54,637 nt of DNA, taken from NCBI GenBank assembly GCA_004293265.1, contig RDXZ01000012.1, forward strand, positions 1 to 54,637, written 5' to 3'. Every line of letters begins with the position of its first letter. Position 1 is the stretch's first letter. Position numbers and translations under genes: made by a program. The notes beneath the pieces were generated by a model. It was not told the DNA's origin. It did not search any database and saw only the letters and a list, made by a program, of their open reading frames with translations. The stretch comes from Bacteroidota bacterium. GTDB taxonomy: Bacteria; Bacteroidota; Bacteroidia; Cytophagales; Microscillaceae. Shown here in pieces: positions 17,311-25,638 of the stretch.

Positions 17311-18204
17311 ATGATAAAAGTAACGATAGATAAAAATTCAGGTTATTGTTTTGGAGTAGAATATGCTATTGAAATGGCAGAAGCAGAATTAGAAGAAAGC
17401 GAAAATCTATATTGTTTGGGCGATATCGTTCATAATGATATGGAAGTAAAACGATTACACCAAAAAGGCTTACGCATTATTTCAAGAGAAGATTTGATAA
17501 AACTAACAGATTGTAAAGTATTGATTAGAGCGCACGGAGAACCACCTGAAACTTATCAAATCGCGCTCAAAAATAATATTGAACTCATCGATGCCTCTTG
17601 TCCTGTGGTTTTAAAACTACAAAATCGTATCAAAAATGCTTATAATGATACTGTAACGCAAAAAAAAGGACAAATTGTTATCTATGGAAAAGAAGGACAC
17701 GCTGAAATTATTGGCTTAAATGGACAACTTAATAACGAAGGAGTTATTATCAGCAGTGAAAGTGATTTAGATAAAATTGATTTCTCAAAACCTATCGAAC
17801 TTTTTAGTCAAACAACCAAAAGTACAGAAGGATTTTATCATATTAAATCAAAAATAGAGGAAAGAATAAAAAATTCTCCCAATCCCGAACAATATTTTGA
17901 GGCAAATGATAGTATCTGCAGGCAAGTTTCGAACCGCGAACCTCAATTGACTATTTTTTCAAACCAACATAATGTTATTTTGTTTGTCAGCGGTAAAAAA
18001 AGTTCAAATGGAAAAGCTTTGTATGAAGTTTGTAAAAAAAATAATTCAAAAACTTACTTCATAGAAAATGAAACTGAAATTGATATTAATTGGTTTGAAC
18101 AAAATTCAACAGTTGGTATTTGTGGTGCTACTTCTACGCCCAATTGGTTGATGCAACAAGTAGCTGATTTTGTAGAAAAAATATATGATTTAGAGGTTTT
18201 TTAG
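17311..18204 (+). CDS. ispH: 4-hydroxy-3-methylbut-2-enyl diphosphate reductase
   Basis: 297 residues. The three Fe-S cluster cysteines are Cys13 (GYCFGV), Cys97 (DASCPVV) and Cys203 (SICRQV). Substrate-binding His41 (DIVHND) and His74 (RAHGE) and the YGKEGHAEIIG motif are present. It performs the last step of the MEP isoprenoid pathway, giving IPP and DMAPP, which feed the carotenoid and UbiA reactions encoded upstream. Confidence 0.97.
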   Translation: MIKVTIDKNSGYCFGVEYAIEMAEAELEESENLYCLGDIVHNDMEVKRLHQKGLRIISREDLIKLTDCKVLIRAHGEPPETYQIALKNNIELIDASCPVVLKLQNRIKNAYNDTVTQKKGQIVIYGKEGHAEIIGLNGQLNNEGVIISSESDLDKIDFSKPIELFSQTTKSTEGFYHIKSKIEERIKNSPNPEQYFEANDSICRQVSNREPQLTIFSNQHNVILFVSGKKSSNGKALYEVCKKNNSKTYFIENETEIDINWFEQNSTVGICGATSTPNWLMQQVADFVEKIYDLEVF

Positions 18205-18308
18205 CGTTTGTACGATGGTGTTGTAATCTTTATTTTCTAAACAACAATAAAAAAATTAATCCATTATTTGTTATCTGTTAAAAATTCAGGTAACTATTTT
18301 AAAATTAT

Positions 18309-19070
18309 ATGAGAAAAAAAATTGTGGCAGGTAATTGGAAGTTAAACAAAAACCTCGAAGAAGGTTTGTCACTTGCTTCAGAAATTATCAATATTGCCAA
18401 AGATGAACTTCATAATCAAGCGATTTTGGTCATCAATCCTCCTTTTATTCATTTGAGTTCTTTGCAAAAACTTATTCCACAAAATACAAATATTCGTTTA
18501 GGCTCGCAAAATTGTTATCATCAAAAAAGTGGTGCTTTTACAGGAGAAATTTCTGCTGAAATGCTCAAATCCGTTGGCGTGCAATATACAATCGTTGGAC
18601 ATAGCGAAAGACGAGAATATTTTAATGAAACGGCTGAACAATTAGCCCAAAAAGTAAAACTATTATTAGAAGTAGGAATCACGCCTATTTTTTGTTGTGG
18701 AGAAAGTTTATCTATCAGAGAATCAGGTTCACACTTAGCATTTGTAGCCCAACAAATCACAGATTCTTTATTTGATTTGTCTGTTGAGGATATTCAAAAA
18801 ATTGTAATTGCTTATGAACCTATTTGGGCAATTGGCACAGGAAAAACCGCTTCATCAGCACAAGCACAAGAAATGCACGCTTATTTGAGAAATCATTTAG
18901 CCCAAAAATACAGCCAAGAAATTGCTCAAAATATTTCTATTTTATATGGTGGAAGTTGTAATCCTCAAAATGCAAAAGAATTATTTGCGTGTGCAGATAT
19001 TGATGGTGGATTGATTGGAGGTGCATCTTTAAAATCAAGAGATTTTATTACCATCGCACAATCTTTTTAA
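18309..19070 (+). CDS. tpiA: Triosephosphate isomerase
   Basis: 253 residues. Asn9/Lys11 (AGNWKLN), catalytic His in VGHSERR, catalytic Glu in AYEPIWAIGTG with its flexible loop GTGKTAS, and the phosphate motif LYGGSC...GGLIGGASL are all intact. Glycolytic enzyme converting dihydroxyacetone phosphate and glyceraldehyde 3-phosphate. Followed on the same strand by another sugar-phosphate isomerase gene. Confidence 0.98.
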   Translation: MRKKIVAGNWKLNKNLEEGLSLASEIINIAKDELHNQAILVINPPFIHLSSLQKLIPQNTNIRLGSQNCYHQKSGAFTGEISAEMLKSVGVQYTIVGHSERREYFNETAEQLAQKVKLLLEVGITPIFCCGESLSIRESGSHLAFVAQQITDSLFDLSVEDIQKIVIAYEPIWAIGTGKTASSAQAQEMHAYLRNHLAQKYSQEIAQNISILYGGSCNPQNAKELFACADIDGGLIGGASLKSRDFITIAQSF

Positions 19071-19156
19071 AAATATATCACAAAAAAAAATTTTAAACAC
19101 AAAAAAACAAATTTAAAACTTCTCCTTTGAGGTTGAAGATTAAATAGTTGGAAAAA

Positions 19157-20155
19157 ATGATAAAAGAATTAATAATTGGTTTTCCTCATCAACTCGAAAA
19201 AGCCATTGAAATTGGAAAAAAAATAAAAAAAATTACGCCTACACACGAAATTAGAAACGTAGTTATCGCAGGTTTGGGTGGCTCTGGAATTGGGGCAAAT
19301 ATTGTAGAAAATTGGTTACAAAGCCGTATCAAAGTGCCTATTACCATTTCTAAAACTTATACTGTTCCTAATTTTGTGAATGAAAACACCTTGTTAATCA
19401 CTTGCTCTTTTTCGGGTGGTACAGAAGAAACTTTGAGTGCATTAGCACAAGCACAAAATCAAAAATCACAAATTTTTGCCATTACCGCAGGCGGAAAATT
19501 ATTAGAAAAAGCCAAAGAAGATAATTTTGGTTTCGTCCAAATTCCCAATGAAGCACCTTGTCCGCGTGCATTTTTGGGGTATTCTTTGGTACAATTGCTT
19601 TATACTTTTTTGGCACACGATTTAATTGATAATTTTTTTGAGATTGAGTTAGAAAATAGTATCAAAAAAATAAAATTATATTTGCCTGATATGCAAGATT
19701 TTGCCAAAAAATTAGCAAAATCAGCCTTTCAACATCATTTATTGGCGTATGGTGATGGACAATGGGCGGCAGTTTTGGTAAGAATGCAACAACAAATTAA
19801 TGAAAATGCAAAGCAATTAGCGCATATTAATATAATGCCTGAAATGAATCACAACGAATTAGTAGGTTGGGGACTTACCAAAGAAACTTATCAAAAACAC
19901 AGCGTTTGGTTAATTCGTTCTCATTTAGATATGGCAAGAGTAGCCAAAAGACTGGATATTTGTAAACCTATTTTTGAGGCAAAAGCAGGAAAAGTAATAG
20001 AAATTAAGCCAAAAGGCGACACATTGATAGAACAAAGTTTTTATCTTATTTATTTATTTGATTGGGTTTCTTGGTATTTATCAGAACTCAACGAAGTTGA
20101 TGCGTTTGAAATTGATGTTATCAATCATCTTAAAAACGAATTAGCAAAATTTTAG
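19157..20155 (+). CDS. Bifunctional phosphoglucose/phosphomannose isomerase
   Basis: About 332 residues from ATG 19157; the ORF track begins at a TTG at 19148, three codons earlier. SIS-domain motifs GLGGSGIGANI and SFSGGTEET bind the phosphosugar, and APCPRAFLGYS and MPEMNHNE match the PGI/PMI family active site. It interconverts fructose 6-phosphate with glucose 6-phosphate and mannose 6-phosphate. It is 86 bp downstream of tpiA, so an operon is possible. Confidence 0.92.
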   Translation: MIKELIIGFPHQLEKAIEIGKKIKKITPTHEIRNVVIAGLGGSGIGANIVENWLQSRIKVPITISKTYTVPNFVNENTLLITCSFSGGTEETLSALAQAQNQKSQIFAITAGGKLLEKAKEDNFGFVQIPNEAPCPRAFLGYSLVQLLYTFLAHDLIDNFFEIELENSIKKIKLYLPDMQDFAKKLAKSAFQHHLLAYGDGQWAAVLVRMQQQINENAKQLAHINIMPEMNHNELVGWGLTKETYQKHSVWLIRSHLDMARVAKRLDICKPIFEAKAGKVIEIKPKGDTLIEQSFYLIYLFDWVSWYLSELNEVDAFEIDVINHLKNELAKF

Positions 20156-20214
20156 TTTGTAAAGTAGCAAAAATCCTACGCCTATATCTATATGTAGATA
20201 AGATTTATGCCTTT

Positions 20215-20298
20215 GAACTTCGTGCAAGTGTGGAGGCTTGACGAGTACTCACTGGTGCAAGCCTCCACACTTACACCAAAATAACCTAAATAGTTACA
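20215..20298 (+). repeat. Double-palindrome intergenic element, copy I
   Basis: GAACTTCGTGCAAG at the left, then a second half GGTGCAAGCCTCCACACTT, and the tail CTAAATAGTTACA. AGTGTGGAGGCTTG in the first half is the exact reverse complement of CAAGCCTCCACACT in the second. Related copies are at 43671, 49164 (inverted) and 53657. Confidence 0.85.
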
Positions 20299-20385
20299 AA
20301 TTTATTTAATTTTGATTACTAATCAATTGATTTTCAATTATTTATAAATAAAAATTATTTTCATCAAAATATTTTGACTTGTCAT

Positions 20386-20441
20386 TTTGAAATAATAGTC
20401 TGTACCAATAAATCTTACAAAAGTCTGACTATTATTTCAAA
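20386..20441 (+). repeat. TGTACC-loop hairpin element, copy A
   Basis: 15-bp perfect arms TTTGAAATAATAGTC (20386-20400) and GACTATTATTTCAAA (20427-20441) enclose a 26-nt loop that starts TGTACC and ends AAGTCT. Downstream of the isomerase gene; may act as a terminator. Confidence 0.85.
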
Positions 20442-20460
20442 TTAAAAAATTATTTTAAAT

Positions 20461-20516
20461 ATTTTTCAGAAAAAGAGGTCTGTATCGTAGTTTATGAAAG
20501 TCTGACAAAATTTTTA
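20461..20516 (+). repeat. TGTACC-loop hairpin element, degenerate copy D
   Basis: The core GTC-TGTATCGTAG...AAAGTCT-GAC lies at 20478-20506 with the family's loop ends, but the outer arms no longer pair well. It sits about 20-40 bp after copy A in the same orientation. Confidence 0.65.
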
Positions 20517-20573
20517 TATCAACTTTTTTTATATAATTTTGTTTATTCATTTTTATTTTATTTGAAAAAATCG

Positions 20574-20581
20574 TAATTTTG
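20574..20581 (+). promoter_or_regulatory. -7 element TAATTTTG of birA
   Basis: Perfect consensus match 18 bp before the birA ATG at 20600. No good -33 element. Confidence 0.5.
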
Positions 20582-20599
20582 CAAAATAAATAAATAAAA

Positions 20600-21370
20600 A
20601 TGCTTAAATACACACATATATACGAAAATATACCATTACAAACATTGTTTATGGGACGTAATTTGTTGTATTTTGATATAATTGACTCAACAAACACATT
20701 TTTAATAGAAAATACAGAGCAATATTCAGAAGGAACTGTGGTAGTGGCTGGGGAACAAACCGCAGGCAGAGGACAAAGAGGCAATCAATGGCTGGCAAAT
20801 CCCAACGAAAATTTAACTTTTTCTATATTATTAAAACCAAATTTTATTGCCGCCCAAAATCAATTTGAATTAAATATGATGATTTGTTTGGCTTTACAAA
20901 AATCTCTGAGCGTTTTTTTAGGAGAAGGCACAAAAATAAAATGGTCAAATGATATTTTTTTTGGTAATAAAAAAATCGCAGGTGTACTCATAGAAAATAC
21001 ATTAAAAGGTACTCAAATAGAAAGTTCTGTGATAGGAATTGGGCTAAATGTCAATCAAACTAATTTTGAATATCCTCACGCAAGCTCAATGCAAAACATT
21101 ACAGGAAAGAAATATTTATTAGAAAATATCTTAATAACTATACTTAAGTACATAGAAGAAGGCTATTTATTGTTAAAAAATACAAATATTAGTTTAAAAA
21201 TGCACTATTTAACACATCTTTTTCGTTTCAATGAAAAAGCATTTTTTAAAACTGGTAATCAAATTTGGGAAGGTAAAATAATAGAAGTAGAAAACTCAGG
21301 AAAATTAGTCATAGAAAATTTGCAAGGTATTTGCAGTTTTGAATTTAAACAAGTGGAATTTATTATATAA
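20600..21370 (+). CDS. birA: Biotin--[acetyl-CoA carboxylase] ligase
   Basis: 256 residues without an N-terminal DNA-binding domain, so a class I ligase and not a BirA repressor. The biotinyl-AMP loop GRGQRG (56-61), STNTF (30-34), KWSNDIFFGNKKIAGVLIE and the C-terminal SH3-like part are present. It attaches biotin to carboxyl-carrier protein. PorP/SprF starts 2 bp after its stop. Confidence 0.95.
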   Translation: MLKYTHIYENIPLQTLFMGRNLLYFDIIDSTNTFLIENTEQYSEGTVVVAGEQTAGRGQRGNQWLANPNENLTFSILLKPNFIAAQNQFELNMMICLALQKSLSVFLGEGTKIKWSNDIFFGNKKIAGVLIENTLKGTQIESSVIGIGLNVNQTNFEYPHASSMQNITGKKYLLENILITILKYIEEGYLLLKNTNISLKMHYLTHLFRFNEKAFFKTGNQIWEGKIIEVENSGKLVIENLQGICSFEFKQVEFII

Positions 21371-21372
21371 TT

Positions 21373-22404
21373 ATGTTAAAAAAAATTATTCAATTATCAA
21401 TCTTGGCATTTTTGCTTGCATCACAAGCTTTCGCACAAGACCCGCAGTATTCGCAGTATTATGCTGCCCCATTGCATATTAATCCTGCATTGGCAGGCTC
21501 TGGAGATTATCCAAGAGTAATTTTAAACTATCGAAACCAATGGCCTGGATTGCCTACGGCATTCACTACTTATTCGGCTTCTTTTGATGCAAAAATTGCT
21601 AAATATAATAGTGGAATTGGAGTCTTATTTACACAAGATTTAGGAACAGCGGCAGGATTTAGTTCACAAGATATTGGCTTGCAATATTCGTATGAAACCA
21701 AATTAAACAAACGTTGGAGATTGCGCACAGGTTTGCAAGGTTCGTATGTGATACGTAGCATTGGCTTTTCAGGGCTTATTTTTGGCGACCAACTTAGCGA
21801 CAATGGATTGACAGGAGCCGCAACCAACGAAAGATTGAAAGATTTTCGCCGTTATGTCAATGTATCGGCAGGTGGATTTTTATATTCTGAAAAACAATGG
21901 ATAGGCGTTTCTTTTCATAATATCAACCGCCCAAGACAAGATATTTTAGGCGGCAACGAATCTCGCTTGCCTATGCGTGTGTCTGTGCAAGGAGGAATGA
22001 AATTTATGTTAGATGACGAATCTGATTGGAGAGACCAATATAGACCAGGCTACCGCGAAAGAAGTATTACACCTACTTTTTTATTCAAACATCAAGGACC
22101 GATTGACCAATTAGATTTAGGTGCTTATGTAACTTTATCGCCTATTGTTTTTGGTGCATTTTATCGTGGTATTCCTATCAAAAGATACAATATTAATGTA
22201 AGTAATCACGAATCTATCATAGGGTTGGTTGGTTTACAAATGGGACCTTTAAATATTGGATATAGTTATGATTTAACGATTTCAGGTTTGGGTATGGGTT
22301 CTGGCGGGGCGCACGAAATCTCGTTGCGTTACGTGATTATTCAAAAACAATCAAGAGGACAAGAACGAAAATCTTATTTTTCTTTCCCTTGCCCAAGGTT
22401 TTAG
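21373..22404 (+). CDS. PorP/SprF family type IX secretion membrane protein
   Basis: 343 residues, signal peptide ending SQAFAQ, then the family hallmark DPQYSQYYAAPLHINPALAGSG followed by NYRNQWPG and a beta-barrel-like sequence. PorP/SprF proteins sit in the outer membrane and link T9SS substrates and gliding adhesins to the machinery. The giant sorting-domain protein at 1-5556 is a possible client, but nothing shows direct partnership. Confidence 0.92.
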   Translation: MLKKIIQLSILAFLLASQAFAQDPQYSQYYAAPLHINPALAGSGDYPRVILNYRNQWPGLPTAFTTYSASFDAKIAKYNSGIGVLFTQDLGTAAGFSSQDIGLQYSYETKLNKRWRLRTGLQGSYVIRSIGFSGLIFGDQLSDNGLTGAATNERLKDFRRYVNVSAGGFLYSEKQWIGVSFHNINRPRQDILGGNESRLPMRVSVQGGMKFMLDDESDWRDQYRPGYRERSITPTFLFKHQGPIDQLDLGAYVTLSPIVFGAFYRGIPIKRYNINVSNHESIIGLVGLQMGPLNIGYSYDLTISGLGMGSGGAHEISLRYVIIQKQSRGQERKSYFSFPCPRF

Positions 22405-22406
22405 TA

Positions 22407-23180
22407 ATGAAAATAAGTTTCATCGGTGCGGGTAATGTAGCCACACAATTTGCCTTAGAATTTTCAAAACATACATCAATGAGTATTGAGGAAGTTTATA
22501 GTCAAAATATTGAAAATGCTCATATATTAGTAAAAAAAATTAAACAAGGAAAGGCTATTAATTCTTTGAATTTATATAATAGTAATGCAAATATTATTAT
22601 CATTTCTATCAAAGATGATGCCTTAGAAAACGTGATTAGTTTATTGAAAGTAAATGAAAATGCAATAGTGGTGCATACATCAGGTAGTCAGCCTTTGGAA
22701 ATTTTAGGAGTACTCACTCAAAATATTGGAGTTTTTTATCCTTTACAAACATTCAGCAAAGAAAAACAAATAGATTTTTCTTTGTTGAATATTTGTATTG
22801 AAGGAAAAACATCAGCCATACAAAATATCTTATCTTCTTTGGCAGAAATATTAAAAGCAAAAATATCTTTTATTGATTCAAATCAAAGAAAATATTTACA
22901 TATAGCCGCCGTTTTTTCTTGTAATTTTGCTAATCATTTGTGGGCTTTGAGTGATGAATATTTAAGAGAAAAACATATTTCTTTTGATTTATTAAAACCT
23001 CTATTGGAAGAAACCTTAGAAAAAGCATTGCTTATCTCACCCAAAAAAGCACAAACAGGACCAGCCAAAAGAAATGATACAAAAATAATTGATAAACATA
23101 TCAAATTATTAGAAGAAAATCCTAATATGCAAAAAATTTATCAAACAATCACAGAAAGTATTATTAATCTCAATAAATAA
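22407..23180 (+). CDS. Rossmann-like plus DUF2520 protein
   Basis: About 257 residues from the ATG at 22407, 2 nt after the PorP/SprF stop; the ORF track's start at 22389 is a TTG overlapping the upstream gene. An N-terminal dinucleotide-binding motif (SFIGAGNVATQ) and a DUF2520 helical C-terminal half (AAVFSCNFANHLWALS, GPAKRND) match the 6-phosphogluconate/ketopantoate-reductase-like superfamily. The substrate is unknown; probably a cytoplasmic NAD(P) oxidoreductase. Confidence 0.85.
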   Translation: MKISFIGAGNVATQFALEFSKHTSMSIEEVYSQNIENAHILVKKIKQGKAINSLNLYNSNANIIIISIKDDALENVISLLKVNENAIVVHTSGSQPLEILGVLTQNIGVFYPLQTFSKEKQIDFSLLNICIEGKTSAIQNILSSLAEILKAKISFIDSNQRKYLHIAAVFSCNFANHLWALSDEYLREKHISFDLLKPLLEETLEKALLISPKKAQTGPAKRNDTKIIDKHIKLLEENPNMQKIYQTITESIINLNK

Positions 23181-23200
23181 TTTATTTTTGGTAGTGCTGT

Positions 23201-23295
23201 GTTTTGTCCTGCTGAACGAAGTGAAGCAACTGATTTTTGAATGGCGTTTTGTGAACGAAATCGCATATTTTTCGCTTCGTTCAAAAAGGCAAAAC
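23201..23295. repeat. GAACGAAGTGAAGCAAC intergenic element, copy 1 (long imperfect hairpin)
   Basis: The left arm GTTTTGTCCT..TGAACGAAG and the right arm CTTCGTTCA...AGGCAAAAC are imperfect inverses about 95 bp apart end to end. The inside reads TTTTTGAATGGCGTTTTG. A partial copy in the opposite orientation is at 38124-38174. Similar AACGAAGTGAAG-type intergenic repeats are widespread in Bacteroidota. Confidence 0.75.
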
Positions 23296-23330
23296 ATTAT
23301 ATTTGTAGCATTCTTTTTTTATATATACAC

Positions 23331-23369
23331 AAAAAAATCTCTGAAAATATTGATTTCAGAGATTTTTTT
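23331..23369. terminator. Strong bidirectional terminator
   Basis: A perfect 16-bp stem AAAAAAATCTCTGAAA/TTTCAGAGATTTTTTT with a 7-nt loop lies between the converging DUF2520 and secreted-protein genes. It has a T-run in both directions. Confidence 0.92.
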
Positions 23370-23412
23370 TGTGTAAAAATGCTTACAATCTATTTACAAA
23401 CTTTTCAAAAGA

Positions 23413-24369
23413 CTAATCTACTGCTTTTTTCAAATGTTCTACACGTCCAATGTTATAACGGATTGTAAATTGTTTTAAAGCAACATCATATACTTCTTCG
23501 TTATTTGATAATTTTGCGGCATCTTCATAAGCGTGCAAGGCATCTAAAATTAATTTATTTTCCTCAAAGAAACTTCCTTCTAACAACTTATAGTGGGCTG
23601 TATTTTCAATGCCTGCGTTTTCTTTTTTAAATGCTTCATAATTAGTTTGGAAAGATTTTTTTTCGTTTTGAGTAAAAGGAATAAATCCATAATCTCCCAA
23701 TTTAATCCCTTTTGGTCTTTCTTTTGAAAGCACTACCAAATTAATCATATCCTCATTAAACTTAAAGTCTTGTGTATTTAACTTAAAAGTTGTGTCTGCG
23801 GTTGTGTATTCTTTGAGCGGATCACCCATAGCATCTCTGATTTGAATAATATAATTTTTTGTACCTTTCAAAGCGTGCCAACGGATAATATTTTCATCAA
23901 AAGATAATTTAGTTACTTTGGGTAACATTACCACAAGGTCATTTTGGAAAGCACGTTCTACCGAACCTGTTACATTTTGAAATTTGTGTGGATTTTTGTG
24001 AATATCAACATCACCATTTTTTACTACCGAACCAATCACAAAATCGACATATTTTTTTCCTAATGATTTTTGATTTTTTGCTAAGTTAGTTTCTAAATCT
24101 TTGATACTCCAAGTCCCTGCTTTGCTAATCTGGACAGTGCCTCCTTGTGCGTGTGCGAGTGCTAAATATCCTTTGTTACTAATCGTAATTTGGTCGTTTG
24201 ATTGTAACTTTGTACCAATTTTCAATGAACCTGCTTGTGATTTGTTAGGTGTAGAAGTTTCAGCACTCGAAGCAATGACTTTAAAGACATATCCTTGTGC
24301 AAAAATATGACTAATGCTAATAAAAAATATCACAGATATATAAATTGTTTTTGAGAAAAACGTTTTCAT
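23413..24369 (-). CDS. Secreted protein with FecR-like N-terminal domain
   Basis: 318 residues. A signal peptide (ends SHIFAQ) is followed by a FecR-like motif (GSLKIGTKLQSNDQITISNKGYLAL, about 47-70) and an Ig-like or FN3-like middle (IIRWHALKGTKNYIIQIRDAMGDPL). The C-terminal 70 residues are helical and TPR-like (LLEGSFFEENKLILDALHAYEDAAKL). Likely periplasmic; function unknown. Confidence 0.6.
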   Translation of the reverse strand: MKTFFSKTIYISVIFFISISHIFAQGYVFKVIASSAETSTPNKSQAGSLKIGTKLQSNDQITISNKGYLALAHAQGGTVQISKAGTWSIKDLETNLAKNQKSLGKKYVDFVIGSVVKNGDVDIHKNPHKFQNVTGSVERAFQNDLVVMLPKVTKLSFDENIIRWHALKGTKNYIIQIRDAMGDPLKEYTTADTTFKLNTQDFKFNEDMINLVVLSKERPKGIKLGDYGFIPFTQNEKKSFQTNYEAFKKENAGIENTAHYKLLEGSFFEENKLILDALHAYEDAAKLSNNEEVYDVALKQFTIRYNIGRVEHLKKAVD

Positions 24370-24443
24370 AGTGTATAAAAATTAAAAAATTATTGTTTTT
24401 TATACTTATTGAACGAATATAATAGAATAAAAGTTACAAATAT

Positions 24444-24474
24444 TTGTTATTTCACAAAAAATTAATTACTTTTG
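24444..24474 (+). promoter_or_regulatory. Promoter of the AAA ATPase gene
   Basis: TTG (24444-24446), 20 bp, TACTTTTG (24467-24474), then 25 nt to the ATG. Close match to the Bacteroidota consensus. Confidence 0.65.
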
Positions 24475-24499
24475 TGTTTTTAATTGAAATAAAACAAAA

Positions 24500-25588
24500 A
24501 TGGAATATCTTAAATCCCAAAAAAATTTAGAAAACTCTGATAAAATTTCAGCTAATTATTCAGATTTTTTAGATTATGAATGTAAAGTAGAAATACAAAA
24601 TTATTTTGTGGCGCTTAATCATTGCATACCTAATGTAAGTTTGATTGAAAAAGAATTTAATATTGATAAATTATTAGAAACATTACAAAAAAAATACGAA
24701 ATTCCTACGGATAATATTTGGAAAGCATATAATTATGATAATACCTCAAGAAAAAGTAAATTAGAATATTTTTGTATCCAACTTGAAAAAGGATTAATGC
24801 TTTGTGCAGATAAATTAGGACAATTTGTAAAGATTTTATTTGGAAATAATATTGCGACAACACAAATAGAAGATATTGTTTCGGTTGTCAAAAAAAACTT
24901 TTTAAAAAGAAAAGCAGATAGAAAAGTTTATTTATTACACGAAAAAGATGGACATTTATACCTCAAACCTTTTGATGTAAAAAGAATAAAAGTTGATGTA
25001 AAAAATTTATATAATGATGATTTTTTAGAAATCCATAAACTTATTGCTGAAAGATTAAACACAACTGATGACAAAGGAATTGTATTATTACATGGAGTTC
25101 CGGGAACGGGAAAAACAAGTTATATTCGTTATTTGACTTCTTTGATTAGAAAAAAAATGATTTATATTTCACCTGAATTTGCTCATAAAATATCTTCGCC
25201 TTCGTTTTTACCACTTTTATTGGATAATCCAAATTCTGTTTTGATTATTGAAGACTCCGAAAATGTGATAGAATCAAGAGAAAATAACGACAATCAAGCC
25301 GTTTCTAACTTATTAAATGTCGCAGACGGACTTTTGGCAGATTGTTTGAATATTCAAATTATTTGTACTTTTAATACAAATATTAGTAAAGTAGATAAAG
25401 CATTGTTAAGAAAAGGTCGGTTGATTGCGGTCTATGAATTTAAAGAATTGGAGCAACCAAAAGCCCAAAAACTATCAGATAAATTAGGATATAAAACCGA
25501 AATAAAAATAGATATGACGCTTTCAGATATTTATAATCAAAATGCGCATACATTTGATACTAAGGAAAGAGAAAAAATTGGATTTTAA
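24500..25588 (+). CDS. AAA-family ATPase
   Basis: 362 residues. An unrecognised N-terminal half (1-170) is followed by an AAA domain with Walker A GVPGTGKT (199-206), Walker B VLIIEDSE (247-254), a sensor-1-like CTFNTN and RKGRL at the arginine-finger position. It resembles stand-alone BCS1/spastin-type AAA proteins found in Bacteroidota. The substrate is unknown. It is 50 bp upstream of the sensor gene and shares its direction. Confidence 0.75.
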   Translation: MEYLKSQKNLENSDKISANYSDFLDYECKVEIQNYFVALNHCIPNVSLIEKEFNIDKLLETLQKKYEIPTDNIWKAYNYDNTSRKSKLEYFCIQLEKGLMLCADKLGQFVKILFGNNIATTQIEDIVSVVKKNFLKRKADRKVYLLHEKDGHLYLKPFDVKRIKVDVKNLYNDDFLEIHKLIAERLNTTDDKGIVLLHGVPGTGKTSYIRYLTSLIRKKMIYISPEFAHKISSPSFLPLLLDNPNSVLIIEDSENVIESRENNDNQAVSNLLNVADGLLADCLNIQIICTFNTNISKVDKALLRKGRLIAVYEFKELEQPKAQKLSDKLGYKTEIKIDMTLSDIYNQNAHTFDTKEREKIGF

Positions 25589-25638
25589 TTTTATTTTTTG
25601 AAAAAAACGGCACAAAATTCTCTTAATAAAATAATTAT

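Larger units (their letters stand above)
20156..20599. other. Repeat-rich intergenic region between the isomerase gene and birA
   Basis: 444 bp without a gene. It holds one double-palindrome element (20215-20298), two hairpins of the TGTACC family (20386-20441 and about 20461-20516) and the birA -7 box (20574-20581). The stretch 20341-20363 nearly repeats DNA beside the hairpin downstream of parE. The minus-strand ORF at 20455-20784 is spurious. Confidence 0.8.

Noticed and set aside
20455-20784. Minus ORF of 109 aa at 20455-20784
   Set aside because: Overlaps the start of birA and the degenerate hairpin element; no family features.
23188-23468. ORFs at 23188 and 23241, and the minus ORF at 23109
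   Set aside because: They are translations of the intergenic repeat element and the terminator, with no gene-like context.
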